Made by a program: the position numbers and the translations under genes. The notes under the pieces are model-generated. The model saw only the letters and a program-made list of their open reading frames with translations, was not told the origin of the DNA and did no database searches. Below, piece after piece: positions 16,379-24,232 of a DNA stretch of 64,000 nucleotides. Positions within the stretch are counted from its first letter, which is position 1. The number at the start of each line of letters is the position of its first letter. This DNA is from Shimia sp040225985 (GTDB taxonomy: Bacteria; Pseudomonadota; Alphaproteobacteria; Rhodobacterales; Rhodobacteraceae): NCBI RefSeq assembly GCF_040225985.1, contig NZ_JBBPEU010000010.1:62001-126000 (forward strand), given 5' to 3'.

Positions 16379-16915
16379 TCAGACGGCGCCGGTATATTCG
16401 CCGCGGGCCGGATAATCGTTGGCGATTGCGAAATCCAGTGCGCCGACCAGTTCCGAGAAATGCGGACGCACGAAGGGCATGGTCTGCACCGAGCCGTAGT
16501 ACAGAGTCTGTTGCGGCGTCACCATGAACAGGCCCGGTTCCGAGAACAGGGCGGGTTCCTCGAGCCCGATCGAGGTCTTGCCCCGTGAGGTCGAGATATA
16601 AAGCCCCCAGTCACGCGCCACATCAAGCGGCAGGTCATAGGCAAAGCGCAGCCCCTTGGCTTCGATCTTGTCGGCCATGGCTTGGGTGCGCTCTTCGCCG
16701 TCCGAACTGACGGCGATACAGGACACGCCGCGTTCGGCAAAATCGGCAACGCGCTTTTCCAGCTCTTTCAGGTAGTTTGCGCAGATCGGGCAATGCAAAC
16801 CCCGGAAAAAGCAGATGACCGTGCCCCGCTCGGAGCCTTCGGAGGCGAGGTCAAAAGTGCCACCGCCAAGCATTGGCAGGGTCAGGTTCGGGGTTTTCTG
16901 GCGTGGGATCAGCAT
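16379..16915 (-). CDS. Peroxiredoxin-like AhpC/TSA-family protein
   Basis: 178 residues with a thioredoxin fold. FFRGLHCPICANYLKELEKR places a CxxC (CPIC) at the position of the peroxidatic cysteine, and VSSDGEERTQAMADKI follows. A CxxC active site suggests a thiol-disulfide or atypical peroxiredoxin role in the cytoplasm; no signal peptide. Divergent from an AraC regulator across a 94-bp region with a perfect inverted repeat, so it is the likely target of that regulator. Confidence 0.85.
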   Translation of the reverse strand: MLIPRQKTPNLTLPMLGGGTFDLASEGSERGTVICFFRGLHCPICANYLKELEKRVADFAERGVSCIAVSSDGEERTQAMADKIEAKGLRFAYDLPLDVARDWGLYISTSRGKTSIGLEEPALFSEPGLFMVTPQQTLYYGSVQTMPFVRPHFSELVGALDFAIANDYPARGEYTGAV

Positions 16916-16958
16916 CGGATTTCCTATCTGTCGATTGTGATTGATTCAGATTTTGTCA

Positions 16959-16980
16959 GGATTTATGGTTTGATAAATCC
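16959..16980. promoter_or_regulatory. Perfect inverted repeat, operator candidate
   Basis: GGATTTAT-N6-ATAAATCC lies midway between the divergent peroxiredoxin and AraC genes, 44 bp from the first ATG and 29 bp from the second. Two 8-bp arms at one helical turn spacing suit a dimeric regulator. Confidence 0.55.
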
Positions 16981-17009
16981 GAATAACCGTGCATAGAAAC
17001 CGAAAATCC

Positions 17010-17750
17010 ATGGATCGTCTAACCACACTTGTTGAGCGCTTTCACCTTTCGGTGCGCCCTGCGCCTTTGGGCCGGGCCAATCTCATCGCCTGTGCCAAAG
17101 ACGGAGCCACGCCCGAGCGGGTGGTGTTTTTCGCGCGCGCGACTGAACCCCGCAGTTGCGCGGAGGCTGTCCTGTTTGCTGCCTCGGTTGATTGGGCGGG
17201 GGCTTCAAACCCTTTGCTGGCTTCACTGCCTGACAAGGTAGAACTGGACCTGCGCCCGCATCCCGAAACCGCCGCGCTGGTCGGGTTGATGCATCATGAG
17301 GCCGTGGCCAACCGGTGCGGCGCTCAGTCGGTGATCAATCGGCTGGGCGAGGCTCTGATGGTGCGTCTTCTGCGCGACCAGATCGAACGTGGCAGCACAG
17401 AAGCCGGGCTTCTGGCGGGCATGGCTGATCCGCGTCTCAGCCGCGCCATCGTGTCCATGCATGACCACCCGGGCCGTCTGTGGACCAATGCCGACCTAGC
17501 ACAGATCGCGGGGCTGTCCCTGTCGCGCTTTTGCGAGTTGTTTGCCGGGGTCGTGGGGGAAACGCCGATGGGGTATCTACGACGCTGGCGCCTGATCCTG
17601 GCGCGTCAGGATGTGATGAACGGCGACCGGATCGAGCGCGTGGCACATCGCTATGCCTATGCCTCGCCCGAAAGTTTTACCCGTGCCTTTCGCAAGGCCT
17701 ATGGCACCGCCCCAAGCCGTTTGCGCCCGGCACCGTCTTCTTCTTTGTAA
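17010..17750 (+). CDS. AraC-family transcriptional regulator
   Basis: 246 residues. N-terminal ligand domain of the cupin_6 kind (MDRLTTLVERFHLSVRP opens it). C-terminal double helix-turn-helix: LWTNADLAQIAGLSLSRFCELFAGVVGETPMGYLRRWRL and RVAHRYAYASPESFTRAFRKAYGTAPSRLR, the latter the classical AraC signature. ATG at 17010 is chosen; a GTG seven codons upstream is possible. The last codons (SSSL) are encoded inside the TTCTTC-GTAAAAATACTTCC element. Probably controls the divergent peroxiredoxin gene. Confidence 0.92.
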   Translation: MDRLTTLVERFHLSVRPAPLGRANLIACAKDGATPERVVFFARATEPRSCAEAVLFAASVDWAGASNPLLASLPDKVELDLRPHPETAALVGLMHHEAVANRCGAQSVINRLGEALMVRLLRDQIERGSTEAGLLAGMADPRLSRAIVSMHDHPGRLWTNADLAQIAGLSLSRFCELFAGVVGETPMGYLRRWRLILARQDVMNGDRIERVAHRYAYASPESFTRAFRKAYGTAPSRLRPAPSSSL

Positions 17751-17786
17751 AAATACTTCCGATGAATTGGGGGCCAGAGCCCCCAA
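17737..17786 (-). terminator. hisH 3'-end terminator with hairpin plus GTATTTTT-AAGAAGAAG element, copy B
   Basis: On the minus strand an 8-bp perfect stem (TTGGGGGC / GCCCCCAA) is followed by GGAAGTATTTTTACAAAGAAGAAG. It starts 8 bp after the hisH stop and overlaps the 3' end of the AraC gene. Same layout as copy C at 19464-19490. Confidence 0.6.
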
Positions 17787-17793
17787 GGGCGGA

Positions 17794-18432
17794 TCAGGGT
17801 GTCCAGCGCAGGAAGTTGCCGATCATGCGCAGGCCCACATGCTGGCTTTTCTCGGGGTGGAATTGCATGCCAAGCATCGTGTCTTTTCCAATGATCGCAG
17901 TGACATCACCGCCATAGTTGACATAGGCGATCCGGTCTTCGGGGTGGGCGACGTGAAACTGGTAGGAGTGCACGAAATAGGTGTGGTCGCCGCTTTCGAC
18001 TCCGTCAAGAACGGCGTGGGGACGTTCGATCACCAGATCGTTCCAGCCCATATGCGGCACCTTGAGGGATTTGTCTGTCGGGGTGATGCGTTCGACATCG
18101 CCCGCGACCCAGTCCAGACCGGCGGTTTCCTCGTATTCATGGCCCATGGTGGCCATGAGCTGCATGCCGACGCAAATGCCAAGGAACGGACGGCCCTTGT
18201 CTTCGACGGCCTCGACCATGGCGTCATAGATGCCTTTGTGGCCGCGCAGTTCCGCAGCACAGGCCGGAAAGGCGCCATCGCCCGGCAGAACAAGACGGTC
18301 GGCGCGGGCCACGGTATCGGCATCTGATGTGACCACGACCTCGCCACCATCTACTTCGCGCGCCATGCGCTGAAAGGCCTTTTCGGCCGAGTGCAGGTTG
18401 CCGCTCTCGTAATCAATGATGGCTGTCAGCAT
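17794..18432 (-). CDS. hisH: Imidazole glycerol phosphate synthase, glutaminase subunit
   Basis: 212 residues, class I glutamine amidotransferase. Starts LTAIIDYESGNLHSAEKAF. The nucleophile elbow is FLGICVGMQLMA with the catalytic Cys; the His/Glu dyad is in GMQFHPEKSQHVG. It hydrolyses glutamine and passes ammonia to HisF. Three bases separate it from hisB, so the two are one transcript, but hisF is 3.2 kb away with opposite-strand genes between. Confidence 0.97.
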   Translation of the reverse strand: MLTAIIDYESGNLHSAEKAFQRMAREVDGGEVVVTSDADTVARADRLVLPGDGAFPACAAELRGHKGIYDAMVEAVEDKGRPFLGICVGMQLMATMGHEYEETAGLDWVAGDVERITPTDKSLKVPHMGWNDLVIERPHAVLDGVESGDHTYFVHSYQFHVAHPEDRIAYVNYGGDVTAIIGKDTMLGMQFHPEKSQHVGLRMIGNFLRWTP

Positions 18433-18435
18433 GTT

Positions 18436-19023
18436 TTACAGCGCCCCTTTTGTCGAGGGGATGGCGTCAGCCTTGCGCGGGTCGGTCTCGACCGCTTCGC
18501 GCAGGGCGCGGGCCACGGCCTTAAAGGTGGCCTCGGCGATGTGGTGGCTGTTGAACCCGTGGATCTGGTCCACATGCAGCGTGATGCCGCCATGGGTCGA
18601 CAAGGCCTGAAAGAACTCGCGCACCAGTTCGGTGTCGAAACTGCCGATCTTCTGGGTCGGCATGTCGACATTCCAGATCAGGTAGGGCCGGGCCGAGAGG
18701 TCAAGCGCAGCGCGCACCTGCGCGTCGTCCATGGGCAGGTGGCACGCGGCATAGCGGCGGATGCCCTTCTTGTCGCCAAGCGCCTGTGTCAACGCCTGAC
18801 CCAGCGCGATGCCCACGTCCTCGACCGTGTGGTGATCGTCGATGTGATAGTCGCCCTCGGCGCGAATGGTCATGTCGATCAGCGAATGGCGCGACAGCTG
18901 GTCGAGCATGTGGTCAAAGAAACCCACGCCGGTCTGGTTGTCATAGATGCCGGTGCCGTCCAGGTTGATCTGAACGGTGATGTCGGTTTCCGCGGTGCTG
19001 CGGCTGACCTCTGCTGTGCGCAT
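18436..19023 (-). CDS. hisB: Imidazoleglycerol-phosphate dehydratase
   Basis: 195 residues, the monofunctional dehydratase. Duplicated fold with the metal-binding motifs GVGFFDHMLDQLSRHS and DDHHTVEDVGIALGQAL in the first half and EFFQALSTHGGITLH and NSHHIAEATFKAVARAL in the second. ATG at 19023 opens the RTAEVSRSTAETDI sequence expected of family members. First gene of hisB-hisH. Confidence 0.97.
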   Translation of the reverse strand: MRTAEVSRSTAETDITVQINLDGTGIYDNQTGVGFFDHMLDQLSRHSLIDMTIRAEGDYHIDDHHTVEDVGIALGQALTQALGDKKGIRRYAACHLPMDDAQVRAALDLSARPYLIWNVDMPTQKIGSFDTELVREFFQALSTHGGITLHVDQIHGFNSHHIAEATFKAVARALREAVETDPRKADAIPSTKGAL

Positions 19024-19155
19024 GGTGCGTCCTCGTGGTTCGGGTTGCGCCATCTTATAGGGGGGGTGTTCTTCGGGGCCAAGAGGCGTTGTTTCGGGAT
19101 TGTGGAAGGCGTGCTAATTGTGCCAGCCTGCATCCAAACCGGACGAGGACCAAAT

Positions 19156-19395
19156 ATGACCACCTGTGTATTCATCCAGATTCGCTGCAAGCCCGGGACC
19201 ACCTATCGCGTGGCCGAAGGCATTGCGCTGAAGGAAATCCATTCGGAGCTGTTTTCGACCAGCGGGGAGTATGACCTGTTGATGAAGCTATATATCCCAG
19301 AGGGCGAGGATGTGGGCAAGTTCATCAATGACAACCTGCTGGATATCGACGGAATTGAAAGGTCGCTGACCACGTTGACGTTCAAGGCGTTTTAG
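19156..19395 (+). CDS. Free-standing Lrp/AsnC ligand-binding (RAM) domain
   Basis: 79 residues, only the C-terminal alpha-beta ligand-binding and oligomerisation domain of Lrp/AsnC proteins: VFIQIRCKPGTTYRVAEGIA, LFSTSGEYDLLMKLYIPEGEDVGKFINDNLLDIDGIERSLTTL. The DNA-binding helix-turn-helix is absent. GGACGAGGA precedes the ATG at 19156. Such stand-alone domains may bind amino acids or hetero-oligomerise with full-length regulators. Followed by a hairpin/GTATTT element. Confidence 0.9.
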   Translation: MTTCVFIQIRCKPGTTYRVAEGIALKEIHSELFSTSGEYDLLMKLYIPEGEDVGKFINDNLLDIDGIERSLTTLTFKAF

Positions 19396-19463
19396 AGCGT
19401 AATAGGATTGTGCGCCCTGCGGGCGCGCAGGTCTTGCCGGCCCCGGCGGGCCGGCGGTGTGCC

Positions 19464-19490
19464 TCCGGCGGAGGTATTTTCCCAAGAAAA
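19464..19490 (+). terminator. Hairpin plus GGAGGTATTTT-type 3'-end element, copy C
   Basis: CCTCC-GGC-GGAGG followed by TATTTTCCCAAGAAAAAG. It lies about 70 bp downstream of the Lrp-domain gene in sense orientation, and two further G+C-rich hairpins precede it between 19408 and 19455. Comparable to copies at 14690 and 17737. Confidence 0.55.
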
Positions 19491-19498
19491 AGAATGGG

Positions 19499-20791
19499 CT
19501 AGAGCGCGTTCTTGCCGTCGATCCAGACGGCACGGATGGCGCGGTCGTCGCCCATCATGATGGTAGGGAAAAGCGCCTCCCACGTGGTTTCGGCGCGGGC
19601 CGCGCGTTGGGCGATGTCGGGGGTCGAGGCGAGGTCCAGCACGACGATATCTGCCTCGAGCCCCGGTTTCAGGTTGCCGATCCTGTCTTCCATGTGCAGC
19701 GCGCGGGCCGAGCCGACGGTGGCCAGCCACATCAGTTGCGCGGCATGTAGCGAGTTGTGGCGCAAATGGGCGATCTCGTATGCGGCGGCCATGGTGCGCA
19801 GCATGGAAAAGCTGGATCCGCCACCGGTATCCGTGGCCAACCCGACGCGGTGGCCTGACGCCGTGAGCCCGCCCATGTCGAACAGGCCCGAGCCGATGAA
19901 GGTGTTCGAGGTGGGGCAGTGCACCAGACCCGCGCCGACTTCTTTCAGCCGGTCCTTTTCGCGCGGTTCAAGGTGGATGGCGTGGCCGTAAAGGCCGTTT
20001 GTCCCCAGAAGCCCATACGCCTCGTAAGTGTCGAGGTAATCGCGGGCGTCGGGGAACAGACCCTTTACCCAATCGATTTCGTCGGTCTGTTCGCTGAGAT
20101 GGGTCTGCATGAGACAGTCGGGATATTCGCCCCAGAGAGCGCCAAGGGCCTGAAGCTGGTCCGGGGTCGAGGTCGGGGAAAAGCGCGGTGTGATGGCATA
20201 GGACAGGCGGTCGACACCATGCCATGTCTCGATCAGGGCCTTGCTGTCGTCATAGGCGGATTTCGGTGTGTCGCGCAGGCCCTCGGGCGCGTTGCGGTCC
20301 ATACAGGTCTTGCCCGCGACAACCCGCTGCCCGCGTCGCTGCGCCTCGGAAAAGAAGGCGGTCACCGATTCGGGATGGATGGTGCAGTAGCTGGCCATGG
20401 TCGTGACCCCGTGTGCCCGGGTCAGATCGAGGTAAAGTCGCGCGATTTCAGCGGCATACTCGGCGTCGTGAAAGCGCATTTCTTCGGGAAAGGTGTAGCT
20501 GTTCAGCCAATCGATCAGGCGTTTGCCCCAGCTCGCGATGATGCCGGTTTGCGGGTAATGCACATGGGCGTCCACGAAACCGGCGCAGATCAGGTCCTCG
20601 CCATAATCCGTGATCGCAGCCTCGGGATGGTCGCGGCGCAGGGTGTCGGCCTCGCCCACGGCGGCGATCTGGCCACCCTCGATCATGACCGCGCCGCGCC
20701 TGCGGATGCGGGCGGCCTGTTCCGGGGGGGCCTCGAAAGGCGAGGTCACGAAGTCGAGCGTCTGGCCCAGCAGCAGAGATTTTTCGGACAT
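19499..20791 (-). CDS. guaD: Guanine deaminase
   Basis: 430 residues, amidohydrolase fold. VDAHVHYPQTGIIASWG gives the metal-binding HxH and the guanine deaminase-specific context; HLSEQTDEIDWV and HAIHL supply the other histidines, and ATDTGGGSSFSMLRTM the catalytic Asp and guanine-deaminase signature. Converts guanine to xanthine with release of ammonia. Stands alone, in opposite orientation to its neighbours. Confidence 0.93.
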   Translation of the reverse strand: MSEKSLLLGQTLDFVTSPFEAPPEQAARIRRRGAVMIEGGQIAAVGEADTLRRDHPEAAITDYGEDLICAGFVDAHVHYPQTGIIASWGKRLIDWLNSYTFPEEMRFHDAEYAAEIARLYLDLTRAHGVTTMASYCTIHPESVTAFFSEAQRRGQRVVAGKTCMDRNAPEGLRDTPKSAYDDSKALIETWHGVDRLSYAITPRFSPTSTPDQLQALGALWGEYPDCLMQTHLSEQTDEIDWVKGLFPDARDYLDTYEAYGLLGTNGLYGHAIHLEPREKDRLKEVGAGLVHCPTSNTFIGSGLFDMGGLTASGHRVGLATDTGGGSSFSMLRTMAAAYEIAHLRHNSLHAAQLMWLATVGSARALHMEDRIGNLKPGLEADIVVLDLASTPDIAQRAARAETTWEALFPTIMMGDDRAIRAVWIDGKNAL

Positions 20792-21008
20792 GGCGCGGGT
20801 CCTTCCCGGAGAAGCGGCGGAAACGCGACAAACCTATCATGTGGGCAGGCCGGGGCCAGCCGGAAATTCCCATCCGGTCCTGTGCCTGTCCGAAATGCGC
20901 AAAAACCGGCGCGACGCCAAGGTTTTAGGCGCTGTCGGGACAAAGTTGCGCTTCACGTTTTTTATGGAATGTTCTAGGGTCCGGCCAGACACGACAGGAG
21001 GGTGAGCC

Positions 21009-22400
21009 ATGAGCCAGACGACCGAAAACACACCTTCCGAAGTTCTTGACGAAGATGACGCCTACACCCTTGATCGCAAGGAAATCTCGGCGATCCTGTA
21101 TGCGGTGGAGACCGGCGACAAGGCGCGGCTGACCGCCCTTATGGAGCCACTGCACGCGGCGGACATCGCCGACCTTCTGGAACAGATCAACGCCTTTGAC
21201 CGTCGTCGTCTGATCGAGCTTTATGACCGCGAATTCGATGGGGAAATCCTCTCGGAACTGGATGAAGGCGTCCGCGAAGAGGTGATCGCGGTGCTGAACC
21301 CGGCGGTTCTGGCCGAGGCGGTGCGCGAGCTGGAATCCGACGACGTGGTCGATCTGGTCGAGGATCTGGACGAGCCACAGCAGGAAGCGATTCTCGAACA
21401 TCTTGAAGATGCTGACCGCGTGGCCGTGGAACAGGCGCTGTCTTACCCCGAGGAATCGGCCGGTCGTCTGATGCAGCGCGAAACGGCAATGGCGCCGGAA
21501 CACTGGACGGTCGGGGAATGCATCGATTACCTGCGCAGTTCCGAGGACCTGCCGGAACAGTTCTATCACGTCATTCTGGTCGATCCGCGGATGCGCCCCG
21601 TGGGCAATGTCACGCTGGGCCGGATCATGGGGGCGCGGCGCGAGGTCCTGTTGCGTGACATCAAGGAAGACGTGTTCCAGACCATTCCCGTCACGCAGGA
21701 CGAGGCAGACGTGGCCTATGCCTTCAACCAGTATCACCTGATTTCGGCCCCCGTCGTGGACGAGAACGACCGCCTTGTCGGGGTGATCACGATCGACGAC
21801 GCCATGATCGTGCTGGATGAAGAGCACGAGGAAGACATCATGCGGCTGGCCGGGGTGGGCGACGAATCCTTGACCGACACCGTGTCGGACACGGCGCGCC
21901 AGCGGTTTCCTTGGCTGGCGGTGAACCTGTTGACGGCGATCATTGCCTCGCTCGTGATTGCGCAATTTGAAGGCACCATTCAGAAATACGTGGCGCTTGC
22001 GGTATTGATGCCGATCGTGGCCTCGATGGGCGGGAATGCGGGCACACAGTCGCTGACCGTGGCGGTGCGGGCGCTGGCGACCAAGGATTTGACCGGCGCG
22101 AACGTCTGGCGGGTGATCCGGCGCGAGGCCTTGGTCGGGCTGGCGAACGGGCTGGCCTTTGCGGTGCTTATGGGCGGGATCAGCGTGCTTTGGTTCGGAT
22201 CCATGCAGATCGGCTATATCATTGCTGTCGCGATGGTCATCAATCTGGTCGTGGCCGGACTTGCCGGGGCGATCATTCCCGTGGTCTTGGAAAAGGCAGG
22301 CGTTGACCCTGCGCTGGCATCGGGCACGTTTGTCACCACGGTGACGGATGTGGTCGGCTTCTTTGCCTTCCTCGGGTTTGCCGCCGTGATGTTGGCCTGA
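21009..22400 (+). CDS. mgtE: Magnesium transporter MgtE
   Basis: 463 residues. Order of domains: acidic N-terminal MgtE_N superhelix (about 40-140: LHAADIADLLEQINAFDRRRL, LESDDVVDLVEDLDEPQQEAIL), a CBS pair (about 140-265: PEESAGRLMQRE, VVDENDRLVGVITIDDAM), then five membrane helices including NLLTAIIASLVIAQFE and PIVASMGGNAGTQSLTVAVRAL with the pore motif. Gated Mg2+ channel of the inner membrane. Strong site AGGAGGGTGA before the ATG. The 217 bp upstream show no obvious riboswitch. Confidence 0.95.
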   Translation: MSQTTENTPSEVLDEDDAYTLDRKEISAILYAVETGDKARLTALMEPLHAADIADLLEQINAFDRRRLIELYDREFDGEILSELDEGVREEVIAVLNPAVLAEAVRELESDDVVDLVEDLDEPQQEAILEHLEDADRVAVEQALSYPEESAGRLMQRETAMAPEHWTVGECIDYLRSSEDLPEQFYHVILVDPRMRPVGNVTLGRIMGARREVLLRDIKEDVFQTIPVTQDEADVAYAFNQYHLISAPVVDENDRLVGVITIDDAMIVLDEEHEEDIMRLAGVGDESLTDTVSDTARQRFPWLAVNLLTAIIASLVIAQFEGTIQKYVALAVLMPIVASMGGNAGTQSLTVAVRALATKDLTGANVWRVIRREALVGLANGLAFAVLMGGISVLWFGSMQIGYIIAVAMVINLVVAGLAGAIIPVVLEKAGVDPALASGTFVTTVTDVVGFFAFLGFAAVMLA

Positions 22401-22416
22401 ATCCGGGGGATCCCGC

Positions 22417-22971
22417 ATGGAGTTGAGTGCAATCAAGGCAGCGGCGCGCAAAGCCGCTTTTGCACGACGTAAGGTGGCGTTCGACCATGTCGGGCCGGGG
22501 CAGGCAGGGCATCTTTCCGAAGTTCTGGCAGGATATCGTGGCGTGCCGCTGGCGGGGTACATGCCAATCCGCACTGAAATCAGCCCTTTGGCCGCCATGG
22601 CCGAGGCGTCGGCCCACGGGCCGGTGGGGGTGCCGGTCATTCAAGGCGCAGGTCGACCCCTCGCGTTTTCACGCTGGGAACCGGACGCCCCCCTGCGCGA
22701 GGGGCCGTTTGGTGCCATGGTTCCGGTCGAGGATGACTTTTTCGAGCCCGAGATCCTGATCGTGCCGCTGGTTGCGTTTGATGCGCGGGGCGGGCGTCTG
22801 GGCTATGGCGGCGGGTTCTATGATCGGACGCTCGAACAGCTGCGGGCGCGGCGTGCCACGCTGGCCATTGGCTTTGCCTTTGACGCGCAAGAGGCCGAGG
22901 ACCTGCCACTGGAACCCACGGATCAGCCGCTGGACATGATCGTCACGGAAAGCGGTGTGCGTAGCTTCTGA
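22417..22971 (+). CDS. 5-formyltetrahydrofolate cyclo-ligase
   Basis: 184 residues. The conserved C-terminal block GRLGYGGGFYDRTLEQL binds ATP and folate phosphate, and VPLVAFDARG precedes it. Uses ATP to convert 5-formyl-THF to 5,10-methenyl-THF. Follows mgtE by 16 bp and is probably co-transcribed. Converges with the DUF333 gene, 3 bp between stops. Confidence 0.92.
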   Translation: MELSAIKAAARKAAFARRKVAFDHVGPGQAGHLSEVLAGYRGVPLAGYMPIRTEISPLAAMAEASAHGPVGVPVIQGAGRPLAFSRWEPDAPLREGPFGAMVPVEDDFFEPEILIVPLVAFDARGGRLGYGGGFYDRTLEQLRARRATLAIGFAFDAQEAEDLPLEPTDQPLDMIVTESGVRSF

Positions 22972-22974
22972 GTG

Positions 22975-23211
22975 TCAGTTCCCTTCGAAATGGGAGCGCA
23001 GAAAGTCCCAGGCGTCGATCTTGGCACCATCGGGAAAGACGCATAGGCCCGACTGGTTGCCATTGGCATCGGATTTGATCTCGTAAACCCCGCCATTTTC
23101 CACACAAAACGTGGCCGCGGGATTGGCAAGCGTGGTGGTGGTCTTGGCCGGTTGGGCCAAGGCGGGACTGGCCGCAAGCAGGCCGGTAGCGATCAGGGCG
23201 GGCAATTTCAT
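22975..23211 (-). CDS. DUF333-family small exported protein
   Basis: 78 residues with signal peptide MKLPALIATGLLAASPALA. Mature part: NPAATFCVENGGVYEIKSD and GNQSGLCVFPDGAKIDAWDFLRSHF, the DUF333 pattern of N-P-A-x3-C ... G-x4-C-x-F-x-D-G. Two cysteines presumably form a disulfide. ATG at 23211 is preceded by GAAAGG; an earlier start would bury the signal peptide. Confidence 0.88.
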   Translation of the reverse strand: MKLPALIATGLLAASPALAQPAKTTTTLANPAATFCVENGGVYEIKSDANGNQSGLCVFPDGAKIDAWDFLRSHFEGN

Positions 23212-23413
23212 CTCTAGGACCTTTCTACAGATATTCCGGGGTGTTTTTGGCAAGATCAGGGGGCAGCTTGGTCATTTCAAGCTTTTTCCAAGTGTGTCGT
23301 GACGGAAGCCCATAGAACCGGGGCAGGGCGTTGCGGCGCGGTGTTCGAAAAACAACAAGGTGCCGGATCAGGCCTCTTGCGGGACTCGCCGGTTGGGGCT
23401 AGGCCATGCTCTC

Positions 23414-24232
23414 ATGAAAATTCTGTTTCTCGGAGATGTGATGGGGCGCGCGGGGCGCGCGGCCATCAAAGCAGAGCTGCCCCGCCTACGCGAAGAGTGG
23501 CGGCTCGATTTTGTGGTGGTGAACGGTGAAAACGCCTCGAACGGCATGGGCCTGTCGGGTGATCACGCTAAGATACTGCTCGAGTCAGGGGCCGACTGTA
23601 TCACGCTGGGCGATCACGCGTTTGATCAGAAGGATATGTTGCAGTTCATCCAGACCGAACCGCGGATCATCCGTCCAATCAACTATGCGCATGGCGATGT
23701 ACCGGGGCGCGGCGCACGGGTGTTCGAAGCGCGCGGCGGTCGCAAGGTGCTGGTGGCGCAGGCGCTGGGACAGGTGTTCATGAAGCGGCCCTTCGACGAT
23801 CCGTTTTCGGCCGTGGATGCCGAGCTGCGCAAGCATCCGCGCGGGGGGCTGGTGCAGGCGTCGATCATCGACATTCATTGCGAGGCGACGTCGGAAAAGA
23901 TGGGCATGGGCCATTTCTGTGACGGGCGCGCGTCGTTGGTGGTGGGGACACATACCCATGTGCCGACCGCCGACGCCCAGATTCTGCCGGGTGGCACGGC
24001 GTTCCAGTCCGATGCGGGCATGTGCGGTGATTACAACTCGGTGATCGGAATGGAAAAGGCAGAACCGATGCGCCGCTTTGTGACCGGCATGCCCAAAAGC
24101 CGCTTTACCCCGGCGATGGGCGAAGCAACCCTATCCGGGGTCTATGTTGAAACCGACGACCGGACCGGCACGGCCACGCGCATCGAAATGGTGCGCCAGG
24201 GCGGGCGGCTCAGCCCGTCTGGCCCCGCATGA
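23414..24232 (+). CDS. YmdB-type metallophosphoesterase (TIGR00282)
   Basis: 272 residues. Metal and catalytic motifs in order: FLGDVMGRAGR, VVNGENASNGMG, ITLGDHAFDQKDM, DIHCEATSEKMGMGH, GTHTHVPTADA. In Bacillus YmdB the third motif is GNH; here it is GDH, an Asp for Asn at a metal ligand, which would still bind metal. Family members hydrolyse cyclic nucleotides such as 2',3'-cNMPs. Start ATG at 23414 opens the first strand (MKILFLGDVMG). Its stop overlaps the start of the next gene. Confidence 0.88.
   Translation: MKILFLGDVMGRAGRAAIKAELPRLREEWRLDFVVVNGENASNGMGLSGDHAKILLESGADCITLGDHAFDQKDMLQFIQTEPRIIRPINYAHGDVPGRGARVFEARGGRKVLVAQALGQVFMKRPFDDPFSAVDAELRKHPRGGLVQASIIDIHCEATSEKMGMGHFCDGRASLVVGTHTHVPTADAQILPGGTAFQSDAGMCGDYNSVIGMEKAEPMRRFVTGMPKSRFTPAMGEATLSGVYVETDDRTGTATRIEMVRQGGRLSPSGPA

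Noticed and set aside
20792..21008. Magnesium riboswitch before mgtE
   Set aside because: No M-box-like or ykkC-like conserved core can be seen in the 217 bp; only a weak promoter-like stretch.
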